From Tamarix chinensis (taxonomy: Eukaryota; Streptophyta; Magnoliopsida; Caryophyllales; Tamaricaceae), in contig CM060175.1 of the NCBI GenBank assembly GCA_030549775.1, forward strand, positions 108,244,688 to 108,308,687: DNA of 64,000 nucleotides, in the 5' to 3' direction. This document shows, piece by piece, positions 24,794 to 36,440 of this stretch (positions are counted from its first letter, which is position 1; each line of letters opens with the position of its first letter). The position numbers and the translations under genes are program-made. The notes under the pieces were generated by a model, which ran no database searches, had not been told where the DNA came from, and worked only from the letters and a program-made list of their open reading frames with translations.

Positions 24794-26297
24794 GTAATAT
24801 TAGTAATAGTAATAGTAATAATAATAATAATAACATAACAAGGTTTTAGTATTAATTAATACCATTAATTAGAAGTTCTTAGGGATAAATGTTAGGACCT
24901 AATAGTAATTATAGTGGTAGTAATAATAGTAATAATAATAATGGTACTAATAATAATAATGTTAATAATAATCCTAATAACACTAATAATAATAGTTAAT
25001 AATATTAAAAATCATTAACACTTTTATTATTCAGGGTTTAGGGTTCAAGGAGTTGGGGGCAACCTGGCTAGGCGGTGGTGCCTACGGCGGCACGGCGGTG
25101 GCGGCGACGGCGGTGGAGGAAGGAAGAAATGAGAGAGGTGGATGTGGAGGCTAGGGGAGAGGGAAGTAGGGGAAAATGGAGGTGTAGGGTGGTAGGGCAG
25201 GATCCCCTAGTTGTTTTGGGGGTAGGGGTGGCGCTGCAGGTGACGGTATAGGCATCAACCAGCGGCGTGAAGGTGGCGCGGGGGTCGAATGGTGCTGTTT
25301 GGGGAGGCAGTTTCGCACGACCGGGGTGGCTTGTGCAGGTCAAGGCAGGGGAGGCTGGTGGTTTGGTGGTGTAGAGGGCGGTGCAGGGAGAATTTTGGTG
25401 GCCGGAGCAGGCGGCAAGGGCGGCCAATGGCGGAGTAATGGTTGGTTGAAGTAGAGGTGGCGCACGATTTGGTTTTTTCTGGGCTCCAAATTCCAAATCC
25501 GATTAAGGTAGCCTTCGAGGCTATTTATAGGCCAATCGGGAAGGGAAAACGACAAGGATGCATGGGAGAGTAGGGGGTAGGGTTATGGCTGTTGTTCGGC
25601 GAGAGTGGCCGGTGCAGGTCTGCGTGTGCAGACCGTGAGTGCAGCAGTGGACTGGCAGTCAAGGAGAAAAGAAAAAGAAGGAAAAGAAAGGCTGAACCGG
25701 CCAGGAGAGGGGGAGAGGAGAGGCACGGGAGCTGGGCCGCGCAGGGGGATGGGGGAGTTGGGCCAACGGGCCGACCCAGGTCGGGGGAAAAATAGAAAAA
25801 AGGAAGAGAAGGAAGGAAGGAAAAAGGAAAAAGAGGGGGAAAAAGGAAAAAAAGAAAAAGGAAAAGAAGGGAAAATGGTGGTTGGCTTAATTAATATAAT
25901 TTGGGTAATTTGGGATGTTTAATAAAATATAAATATTAAAATAATAATTAAATTCTCTTTTTAGGTTAATTTAGGGATTTTTGAAAGAATTTTCTTAAAC
26001 TCCATTTTAAATTAACAAAACACTCTAATTTTCTCCAATTAAATTATTTATAACTTTTATAATAATTTGAAACTATTTTATCCTTCTTACTTTAAATAAA
26101 ATAATTTATTTATAAAATAAAATCCTTAATTAGCTTAAAATACCAAAATTCCTCCTATTTAAAACACTTATAAATTTCTTCTTGATTTGCCCTAATTAAT
26201 TTCCTTTTATTTATTAAAATTAAAATTTTTAATTAATTTTCAAAATAAAATCTTATTTAATAATAAATAATAAAATTATAATTTTCGGGGCATTTCA
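21751..26297 (-). mobile_element. Solo LTR, 4.5 kb (family L, copy III)
   Basis: The plus strand begins TGTAGCACCCCC and ends CGGGGCATTTCA. Both sides carry AATCA (21746-21750 and 26298-26302), a perfect 5-bp target duplication. Reading on the minus strand gives an AT-rich start, a CT-rich block (25900-25050), an AAT/AAC microsatellite (about 25000-24100), an array of CCACCGGCTATAATAGTGG-type units (22770-22480), and an end in GGGGGTGCTACA. No gag-pol or primer site lies inside. It is inserted in the copia element just past RNase H. The long reading frames in the GC-rich and microsatellite parts are not genes. Confidence 0.85.
24196..24840. repeat. AAC/AAT trinucleotide microsatellite tract
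   Basis: Long runs of ACA and ATA units with interruptions lie inside solo LTR copy III. All frames are open because the repeat lacks stops, which yields poly-Thr, poly-Ile or poly-Leu artefacts. Confidence 0.95.
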
Positions 26298-26299
26298 AA

Positions 26300-29200
26300 T
26301 CATATGCTGCAAGTACCAACTAAGTCTAAGCAATGCTTGAGCTTAGCAGTAGGTAGTGGCTTCGTAAGTATGTATGCTGGATTATCCGATGTGTGAACTT
26401 TCTTCATCATAACATCTCCTACAACAATAATGTCTCTGATAAAATGGAACCTGACATCAATGTGTTTGGTCTTCGAATGATAAGAATCGTTCTTGGTTAA
26501 ACAAATAGCACTCTGACTATCTAAGAACACAACAGTAGTACCTTGTGCAACACCAAGCTCAAGAATGAGACCTCGCTACCAAATGACCTCCTTCACACCT
26601 TCAGTAGCTACAACATATTCTGATTCTGTAGTAGACAAGGCAGCAATAGATTGTAACGATGCTTTCCAACTAATAGCACCAGAAGATAGTGTGAAGATAT
26701 AACCAGAAATAGACCTACGTTTATCCAAGTCAACAGCATAATCAGAATCAATGAAACCAACAATATCAGTAGTTTGTGCTCTATTCCTATCGAACACCAA
26801 ACCAATATCAGAGGAACCCTTCAAATAATACAAAATCCACTTGATTGCATTCCAAGGACCCTTACTAGGGTTGTGCATAAACCGGCTTACCATACTCACA
26901 GCATAAGCTAGATCGGGTCTAGTGCAGACTATAGCGTACATCAAACTACCAACTGCACTAGAATAGGGAGTGCTAGACGTTAGCTCCTTCTCTTCCTCAG
27001 ACTCTAGACAAAGCTTTGATGATAGTCTAAAGTGAGCAGCTAGAGGTGTAGACACAGGTTTACAATTACCCATATTGAATTTGTCTAACACCTTCTTAAT
27101 ATACTTCTGTTGTGAAAGAAATAACTTACTAGCCTTTCGATCTCCGATAATCTCTATGCCGAGAATCTTCTTAGCTACACCAAGATCTTTCATCTCGAAC
27201 TCCTTGTTAAGTTGTGATTTCAACCTGTTGATTAAGGACTTATCCTTAGAAGTAATCAACATATCATCAACATAAAGAAATAGATAAACAAAGGAGCCAC
27301 CTTCAAACTCTTTAAAATAAACACAACTATCAAACTTGCTTCTTATGTAGCCTTGCCCAATCATAAAAGAGTCAAATCTCATATACCATTGTCTTGGAGC
27401 TTGCTTTAAACCATACAAGGACCTCTTCAACCGATGGACATAATTCTCCTTATCAGAAGCAACAAAACCTTTAGGTTGATGCATATAAATCTCCTCTTCC
27501 AACTCTCCATGGAGGAAAGCTATATTGACATCTAACTGCTCTAACTCAAGATCAAATAGAGCAACAAAAGCAAGGAGAACTTGAATGGAGGTATGAAGAA
27601 CAACTGGTGAGAATACCTCATTAAAGTCAATACCTTCCTTCTGACTGAAACCTCTAACAACGAGGCGTGCCTTCCATCTAGCATCTTCAACCCTAGGTAT
27701 GCCTTCCTTCCCTTTAAAGATCCATTTGCAGCTCATTGCTCTTCGACCCTTAGGTAACGCAACTAACTCCCAAGTTCCATTATTGTGCAAACTCTCAATT
27801 TCTTTATTCATGGCAACTAGCCACTTAGAAGAATCAGGGCTAGATATGGCCTCAGAATAAGAAGAAGGTTCAATACCTTTGGTAATCTCTTCAGCAACTG
27901 CTAGAGCATAAGCAATCAAGCCATCATCATCTCCATCTGCATATCTAGCGGGCCTTCAAAAATTTCTCCTTGGCTTATCACGAGCAATAGAATAACCATC
28001 CACCTATTGCTGTTGGATGGGACTAGTGGTATGAGCTAGATGGTTAATACCATCAACATCACTGCTAGACTGTGTGGATGAGGAAGAGGGAGCACTATGA
28101 TCTGAATTAACGGGCATCACTTCTAACTCCACCTTCTCGCTAGTACCCTGTTGATCACTTGTACCATGCGAGGAAATAGTATATTCTTTTCCTGAAGATA
28201 GTAATGCATTCTCATTAAAAGTTACATATCTACTCAGAATAATTTTTTTAGAGTCGGGACACCAAAACCTATACCCCTTGGACTCAGAAGCATAGCCTAA
28301 GAAAATGCATTTAACAGCTCTAGGAGCTAATTTACCATGATTAACATGAATATATGTAGGAAATCCAAAAACTCTAAGAATAGAGTAATCAACAGGATTA
28401 CTTGACCAAACTTCCTTTGGAATCCTGAAATCAATAGATGTATGTCGAGATCTATTGATGATGTAACAAGCTATAGAAATAACTTCAACCCAAAACTCAC
28501 GTTTGTTCCATAATCCAGCATTAAAGAGTATACACCTTACCCTCTCAAGTAGAGTCCGATTAATGCGTTCTGCAACTCCATTTTGTTGAGGCTTCCCAAC
28601 CAAATTCTTATGTCTAGCAATACCATGATCTGAACAGAAATCATTAAAATTTGTCTCAAAGAACTCTAACCCATTATCTGTCCTGAGCTTCTTTACCTTC
28701 TTCCCTATCTTGTTTTCAACAAGAGCTTTCCACTTCTTGAAAGTAGGAAAGGATTTATTCTTGTGGTGTAGAAAATAAACCCAAACCTTCTGGGAGAAGT
28801 CATCAATTAGAGTCATCATATAGCACCTACCTCCAAAGGAAGAAACTTTGGATGGTCCCCATAAATCAGAATGGATATAATCTAGAATATCCTTAGTATA
28901 GTGTGTTGCAGTAGAGAATCTGACCTTTGTCTTTTTCCCTAAAACACAATGCTCACAAAACTCTAACTTTCCCATACCATTACCAAGATGACTATACTTG
29001 CTCAAAAGATTTATACCTTTCTCACTCATATGACCAAGACGCATATGCCATAATTGAGTGAGGCCTTCATCAAACATAGATGTGGATACAACAACTGAAC
29101 CTGTAACTGTAGAACCCTGCAAGATATAGAGACTTCCATGTCTGTTTCCCTTCATTAGGATAAGAGCACCTTTGGAGACCTTTAGAACTCCACCTTCAGG

Positions 29201-30325
29201 TGAATACCTGCAACCAAGAGACTCAAGGGTGCCCAAAGAGATCAAATTATACTTTAAATTAGGAATATGCCTAACATTGGTCAATGTCTTAATACATCTG
29301 TCATGGGCCTTGATTTGCACACTACCTATGCCAATAACCTTGCACTGGGCATCATTTTCCATTAAGAAAATACCACGATCAACCTACTCATAAGTACCGA
29401 ACCAATCCCTATTGGGACACATATGATAGATACAACTAGAATCTAGAACCCATTCAGACCGGCTCCTTTTATCATCAAATGTAGCCAACAATACATCACC
29501 CTCATAATCATTTTCAACAACTATATCAGCTTTAGCATTACTATAATTTTTCAGTGGTTTACCTTTATCCTCCTTATTTTTCTTATTTTTCAATTTACAG
29601 CAGTCAGAAATCTCATGCCCAAATTTCTTACAATATCTACAAGTCACATTGGAACTACGTCCTCTAGATTTAGACTGGGATTTTTTCTTGTTTTTACTAC
29701 CACGGTCATTTGATCTATCTCTAATAGATAAGCCTTCAGCTTTATCATCAGAACAAACTTCAAGATCAAATTTCTCTTTTGAGAGAAAATTGGATTTAAC
29801 ATCCTCAAATGTAAGCGTATTAGAATTACCATATAACATAATTTCCATGAAGTGTTTAAAGGTAGATGGTAAAGAGGCGACCAATAAAACAGCTTTATCC
29901 TCATCATCAATTTTCACATCTAGATTCTCAAGATCAATAATAATTGAATTAAGTTCATCTAGATGAGATTGAATAGGATTACCTTCAACCATACGTAGAG
30001 TATATAAATGTTCTTTGAGACGAAGCTTGTTCGCTAGACTCTTTGTCATATGAAGCGATTCAAGCTTGAGCCATAAGATAGATGTAGTAGTCTCATAAAC
30101 AACCTCATGAAGAACCTCCTTATATAGAGATAATTGGATTGTTGATAGCGCCTTCTCATCCAATTTTTCCCATTGCTCATCCATCATAGTCTCGGGCTTC
30201 TTAGATTTACCATCTAGAGCCTTCTTTAATCCATTCTGGGTCAATACTACTTTCATCTGGACCTTCCAGATACTAAAACTAATCTTGCCATCAAACTTCT
30301 CGATCTCGAATTTGGTAGACATCAT
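26300..30325 (-). pseudogene. Copia gag-pol polyprotein, one frame with a few stops
   Basis: It starts at the MMSTKFEIEKF codon (30325), just after the primer site. Domains in order: gag (to about 29690); CCHC zinc knuckle CRYCKKFGHEISDC; protease, where the active site reads LDSS instead of DSG; GAG-pre-integrase (WHMRLGHMSEKG); integrase core with HSDLWGP, TDNGLEF and the PQQNGVAERINRTLLE stretch; RT with YVDDMLITS; RNase H with ALSTTESEYV and SAICLTKND. Successive open stretches stay in the same frame and are separated by stops near 29384, 28004 to about 27950, and 26576. The long frame suggests recent activity, but this copy cannot make a full polyprotein. Confidence 0.9.
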
Positions 30326-32624
30326 GAATCTAAAGCTCTGATACCACTTGTAAGGTGAAAAATACAAATAATGCGAAAAATAAAAGAACAACCAATTTTA
30401 CGTGGTTCACCCAATGTGGGCTACGTCCACAAACGGCGACGAGCAAGGCTAATTTTACTATGTAGAGAAAGAATACAAGAAATCCTCAATTAAATAGAGG
30501 ATTGTAGAGAGCTATCACTCTCAATTATTCTAACTCTCAAAGAGAATAGTAAAATGTGTGTAGAACTATGATGGATATTGTGAATCATGTGTTGAAAAAG
30601 GGCCAGAGACTACATATATATAGTCTTCAAAAGAAAACCCTAAAAAACTGCTAATTGATGGAGATTAAAAACTGTAACTCTCCATTGATGGCAGTTAATA
30701 CTACCAACTAATTTAGTAGTAAATTCTTCGGTTACTTTAGCTTCATATTTAAGTCTTCTATAACCTCGGGTTTTAAACTCTTCATTGATGGTAGTAAATA
30801 CTACTAATTAAAACTCTTCGATTACTTCAACTTCACATTAAAGACTTTAATAACTGTTAGATTTGAGGCACAAACTCAAGAAAAAAAAACTCACCCTCTC
30901 AATGTAATCCCCCAAAAATTTTAAAAGCCTATAATTTAATAAATCACTTTTATTAGGGATAATTTAGCTCTTAAACTTATTTAATTTAATTATGTTGAGG
31001 ATTTTGTCTTTTTAATTTTATTTAACTTAATTATTTTGTGGATTTTAAGTATAGAAAAATTAGATGTAATATTTAATAAATTAAAATAAATAAATTGTTA
31101 TTTTATCATACCTATCCTATTTAAATAACGTTTCAAACCAATATTTTCTAAAATTTACCTTTTAAACCAATATATTAAAATATATTAAGTTAAATTATTA
31201 AAATTTGTTTATCTACCCCAAAAATCCTAATTTAATAATTATGGCAGAATAATGATTTATTAGGAAAATAAAGAAAATAAATTATTTTATTAAATAAAGA
31301 GGAAATTAATTGAGGAAAATAAAGATAAATCAATAAATAAATTATTTAGAAAATTTTGGACATTTTACTAATTAAAATGGGAGTTAAGGACAAATTATCC
31401 AAAATAGCCTAATTAATTTAAAAATGAAATTAATTATTATACTTAAAATAATTATTATTAAAATTAAATATCTAAATTAAATATATAAACAAATAAAGAC
31501 CAAATACCCCAAGCCAACCATTTTATCAATTTTCCATTTTCCATTTTCCATTTTCCTTTTCTCCTTTCTTTTCCTTTTTCTTTCTTCCTCCTTTACTTAT
31601 TTTCCACCTTCCCCCCGGTTTGGGCCAGCCCGTCGGCTCAGATCCCTTTCCCTTCCCCGGTTCGTGCGGCCCAATCCGCCCTAGCCCTCCTTCGTCACTC
31701 GTTCCCCAGCCAGCCGAACCGTCCTCCTTCTTCTTCTTTTTTTCTTTTCTCCCCTGGACCGACCAGTCCTCCCTTTTTCCTTTTCCTTCTTCTTCCCTGA
31801 CCTGCAAACCTATAACTCGACTTGTAGCCCCCCTTTTGCCGGCCACAACCGCACGCCGTCCGACCTGTCCTCTCTTCCCCTCCCCATCGTTTTCTTCCTT
31901 TTTTCGACCCCAACCAGCCCCATCTCTCCCCTCCCTGCGTGCCCATCTCTTTCCTTTTTCTCTCCCCCTCCCCGACCTAACCTGCCATGGCAGGACTGCA
32001 CCGCCTGCCACCGCCGGCCGGTGGTCTTGCCTCACCTGCCCCCTGTGCCCTCTCCCTTCTTCGTCGTTTTCCCCCCAATCGGCCTATAAATGCCCCCCAT
32101 TAGTAGCTTGAGTCGAGATTTCTTTTCGCAGCCCAGAAAGCCCACCTAGCGCCATCCCTAGTTCAGACAGACACCCAGTCGCCGCCGCCCGATCCACCCA
32201 CGAAACCCTCCCTTGCATCACCCTCCACCAACCTAAGCCTCCCTCATCCCTCGGTTTACTCTGCACGAGCCACCTCGGCTGTGCAAAGTCCCTTCCCCGA
32301 TCAGCACTCCATCGAACCTTGCCGCCCTTCGCACCACCGCCCTCTGCCGGTGCCGCCACTTCCAACACCCCCTGCCTTCCAAAACAACCAGGGGAGCTTC
32401 CTCTACCTCCCCATACCTTCTTTTTTCCCTGCCAGCCTCTCCTCTTCCTTTCTTCTCCCTCCACCACTTCTCCACCTCTCTTCTCCCCCATCACCGCCGC
32501 CGTCGTGCGCTGTGCGCCGCCACCTGTGCCACCAGCACCCCTAGGTGGTCCTCTGAACTCCCTAGCCCCTAAACCCTCTTATACTAATGCTAGCTATTTT
32601 TAGTAGTGTTATTAGTAGTATGCT

Positions 32625-32646
32625 ATATTATTAGTATTATTATTAT

Positions 32647-32679
<33 letters not shown>

Positions 32680-32682
32680 TAC

Positions 32683-32760
<78 letters not shown>
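32625..32760. repeat. ATT trinucleotide microsatellite
   Basis: Near-perfect ATT repeats lie inside solo LTR copy IV, at the position where copy III carries its AAT/AAC tract. Confidence 0.95.
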
Positions 32761-34493
32761 CTCTGCTATCTAACCAATTTCAAAATGGTTATGAATGTTA
32801 TTATCATTATTAATGGCCTATGACTTTAGTATTCCATTTTAACATAATTATTGTCATTATTACTAGTATTATTGTTATTATTATTATTAGTATTATTACT
32901 ACTATTAGTATTAGTATTATTCTTACCATTGTTGTTAGTATTATTACTGTTACTAAGATTAGTATATTACTAACCTTACTATCACTACTATTATTATCAT
33001 TATTAGTAACATTAAAACTAATACCTTTAATAATATAAGTATTATTATAATTACTTTAATTGTTGTAACTATCAAGACCTATCTTTGATTAGTAGTAGCA
33101 CGATTAGCTACCTTAAGAATAATAACCCTACTTTTACTTATAAAGGTAACATCATTATTTTAGCCCTAATGGTGAGTTGTGATAAGGGTAAGGTATAAAG
33201 AATGGTGTTTTGATTAGAGGGAAGTTAATCCATAGTTTTCCCTCTTATAGGCGAATCAAGTCGAAACCCGGAGGACGCATAGGAACGTGCTCCAAGACTG
33301 GTGTTGTATTAGGTAAGGATGTGGCTAGGATCAATTATATGTGTGTTATGTGCCTTGTGTGCCATGTGTTATGCCATGTTGTGTACCATATGATTTTAAT
33401 GACTAATTACTTGTAGCGCAGCTTGGAGTTGAGGTATGCTTATATGAATTCCTTATGACATGTGTATAATGATTGTTCTGTTGTATTTATGATATTTTAT
33501 GACATGACCCTCTAAGACATGCATGCTAGGACATTAATAATATGAGATGAGGTGAAAGGATAAAAAGGGGAAATGCAAAGTGAGTTGACTAAGGGGGATA
33601 TGAGGTTGACCAAAATACCTCATGATCCATGAGAGGAAATTAAAGAGGGAGGAATGGCCAAAATGAATGAGAGATGGGAACCATGCATGGGAGCCTTAAA
33701 ATTTGTATGGGGACTTTAAGAGTTTGTATGGAGTGGATAAATCTTGCATGGGAAAGATCTTTACGTGAGAAAAGTTGTATTAGGGTGTAAATAAACTAAG
33801 GGGAGAATTGTGGAGTGATTGGAAACTTTGGATGAGAAATAGTACGTAGGTTGGTGTAAGGTGTATGGGAGACTTTGATTTGGGTTGGGAGGAAACCCTA
33901 ATATGGGGGAAAATGTGGAAGTAAGAACAATTAAGGAGGAGTGGAATAATGGGTTAAGAGTGGAAATTTAATATATGAGGGATGAGTATGGGTGCCATGG
34001 GAAGTAAGTAATGTTAGGTGGAAAGTAGAGAGATTATTTGTGGGGGAAGAAATGTGCTAGGGTTTGGAGTAGCCAGCTAGGGTTTTTCGGTCACGTGCGA
34101 AATCAATGAGTAAAGTGATATGATTTGGGGTTGAATTTAAATGAGATGAGGTGTTGGACGATAAATGAATTAATGGTAGTAAGGTGAGAGGAAGTTGGGT
34201 CACATAGGTTCAATTAGGGTTTCAAGGGAAACTCTAGAGGCTAATAGCGGGTGGAGTTTGATGTCATGAGGTGTTGTGCCTTAACCCACACCCTTAAGAG
34301 TTGGTTTTCATTATATGTAAGTGTAAAGGGGAATGGATATCGAGGTGTGATAAGGGGCGCAAGAGTCCCAAGATATGGGACGGGCCCTCCTAGGAGGATA
34401 AGTGTGGATATAGTTAGCCATGCATGTTAAGGGTAAATACTTTCAAATAAGATATGTTAAGACACTAATCACTTAAAGAGGAAGATGTTGAGC

Positions 34494-34845
34494 CGGACCC
34501 AGACCGGTCCACCGGCGAATAACAGTGGCTAGGGCCGGGGTGCCCTACATGACCGGTTCACCGGCTATAATAGTGGCTAGGGTCAGGGTGCCCTACATGA
34601 CCGGTCCACCGGCTATAATAGTGGAGGATTGTGTGCTCAACAAACCGAACGTAATAATGATAAGATATGGGAAACACACAAAGTAATTATAGTGAAACAT
34701 CATGTGAGTCGGGACTAGACCGGTCCACCGGCGAATAATAGTGATTAGGAGTGTTTTGCCCTGCATGACCGGTCCACCGGCTATAATAGTTGCCAGGCGC
34801 GTTTTGCCCTGCATGACCGATCCACCGGCTATAATAGTGGGGTTC
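34494..34845 (+). repeat. Array of CCGGTCCACCGGCTATAATAGTGG-type units
   Basis: There are six units in two clusters of three (about 34494-34626 and 34722-34845). Each cluster opens with a GCGAATAA variant followed by two GCTATAATAG units, with spacers such as GGTGCCCTACATGA. The array recurs in copy III (reversed, 22480-22770) and in copy I (1-275). Confidence 0.85.
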
Positions 34846-35814
34846 CCGCACTCACATGAATTGATAAAGACTATGATGTGAATCGACTATATTTACTAGT
34901 GATCTAAAGTATGAGTCTACTCGACTGGGGCTGGACATGTCCCTAAGTAATGTCCATGGGGCTAAATGCTCGATTGGTTTGGTTTGGCATTGCCCAGAAA
35001 TGCCCGCTTGATAAATGCTCGATTCGGCTTGGTTTGGTTTAGGCGTTGTCCAAAAATGCCTAGTTGGGTTATCTGAATCTCTTATTGGTATAAGATGTTA
35101 CATATGTTTCACATGTTATTATATGTGTATGGTAGGACTTATGATGTGGGTTTTGAGTATGCATAATATTGTATCAACGTAATGTACCATGATTCAATAT
35201 GCACTTGATGTTATAGTTTATGTCTCTCCCGTAAGATAGGGTAGAGGGACTTACTCAGTATTGGACCCGTATTGATGCTACCTTGGTTGAATGGGTCATG
35301 TGATGATCTACTGATGGTGGGGAGCATACCTCTTGTGCAGGTTAGAGATCGGATATGGTAATTGGGTGGAAGACTTGGTTTGAGAGAGTAGGCAATCCAG
35401 AATTTGATCCATCGGAAATTGTCTTGTTTGATTGTATTTATTTTTGGAAGTTTCAAGTGTTGTATTTAAAGTTTGACGGGTGTTGTAATTGAATTTTAAT
35501 TCCTCATACTCCGATAAGCTTTTAAAATTTGGATTTATTTCACAGGTTTCGTTGATTCATTTAGCGATGCTTTTATTCAATGAAAATATTCACTTGTCAT
35601 CTGCTTGTGGATTTCTCCTTGTGGGAGTTTATCCTCTTGGCATAGATGTTTGAAATTTTGTTTGACAAGTTTAGCCTTGCATCTAGTATGAGATAGATGG
35701 TAGACATTTATCTTGTGCTAGATGTGGCGGTAACATTCCCCAAATTCTATTTTAGCTTCTGCTTTATTTTTTTAAAAAAAATTCAGGATTGAATTTTGGG
35801 GGTGTTACACTCAA

Positions 35815-36440
35815 TCTCTCTGGCTCTCAATTGTTGACTTGTTGCGTGCTACCTGTTGAGACAAACAGGGATGGCTGGCGGGCGGTAGCTAGGATGCACC
35901 GTGTAGGCTGTAGCTGTGTTGGGCAGGGCATCTAACAGGCCAGCGACAGAGAGGTGTGCAAGCGGCAGCGGGGACGGCCAGCGACTTCTGAGAGGACAAT
36001 GGTGGCCAAAAGGCTATCGTGGGGAGAAGCCGAGGAGCGACGGTGGGCGCCTGGAGGCTAGCAGTCCTGGGCACGGCGGCCGACGGGGCAGGGTTAACTT
36101 ATTCCGAAATCCGAATAGGAATTGAAGAGTAGCTGGAGGCTGGAGCCTGGACTTAGAGGGATGGGGTCAGGCGGGAGGGAGTAGCAAAGAACGGACAAAG
36201 CACATTGCTGTCACTGCACACACTTTTACTATTTACAAGAAAAATAAAAGTTGAAAAAATATAGAGGGAAAAAATAAAGTTTGACAAAATCGGGGATCAA
36301 ACTTAGCACCCTGGGCTTCAGTTAATATTATTTACCAATCTTTAACCACTACTCCATAAATGCTTTTCGTCATTTATATTGTATGTATAATATATAATTT
36401 TAAAAAATCCATGGGGTCAGGCGACCCCATGTGCTCTGAA
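35815..36440. other. Unassigned DNA between solo LTR IV and the WRKY exon
   Basis: It includes a GC-rich stretch at 35870-36110 with short overlapping frames and no recognisable protein, then AT-rich sequence that ends in the inverted repeat GGGGTCAGGCGACCCC. It may be the right arm of the candidate outer TIR element. Confidence 0.35.

Larger units (their letters stand above)
21157..30878 (-). mobile_element. Ty1/copia LTR retrotransposon with 530-bp LTRs
   Basis: The LTRs lie at 21157-21686 (3' LTR) and 30349-30878 (5' LTR), each 530 bp, with TG...CA ends on the minus strand. A hand alignment shows about 22 mismatches (roughly 96% identity). The primer site TGGTATCAGAGC (minus, 30346-30335) fits initiator tRNA-Met, and a purine tract AAGGTGGAGATTG lies next to the 3' LTR (21687-21703). 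One frame runs gag, protease, integrase, RT, RNase H, which is copia order. Flanks are A-rich (AAAAA / AGAAA), so the target duplication is only suggestive. A foreign solo LTR (21751-26297) interrupts its 3' internal part. Confidence 0.93.
30903..35809 (+). mobile_element. Solo LTR, 4.9 kb (family L, copy IV)
   Basis: It begins TGTAATCCCCC and ends GGGGGTGTTACA. A perfect 5-bp duplication CTCAA flanks it (30898-30902 and 35810-35814). The internal order matches copy III: AT-rich start, CT-rich block (31530-32580), ATT microsatellite (32625-33060), array of ACCGGCTATAATAGTGG units (34494-34845), and the phrase GGACTTACTCAGTATTGG (35248-35265) shared with copy V. It sits 24 bases from the copia 5' LTR. 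No coding internal region or second LTR is present. Confidence 0.85.

Noticed and set aside
25068..25922. Overlapping frames of 60-142 codons in a GC-rich, purine-rich block
   Set aside because: Low-complexity composition (Pro/Arg/Gly/Lys-rich), frames on both strands, and the block is the CT-rich part of a solo LTR.
31526..32603. Frames up to 169 codons on both strands
   Set aside because: Same CT-rich LTR block in copy IV; strand-symmetric open frames from biased composition, with no domain.
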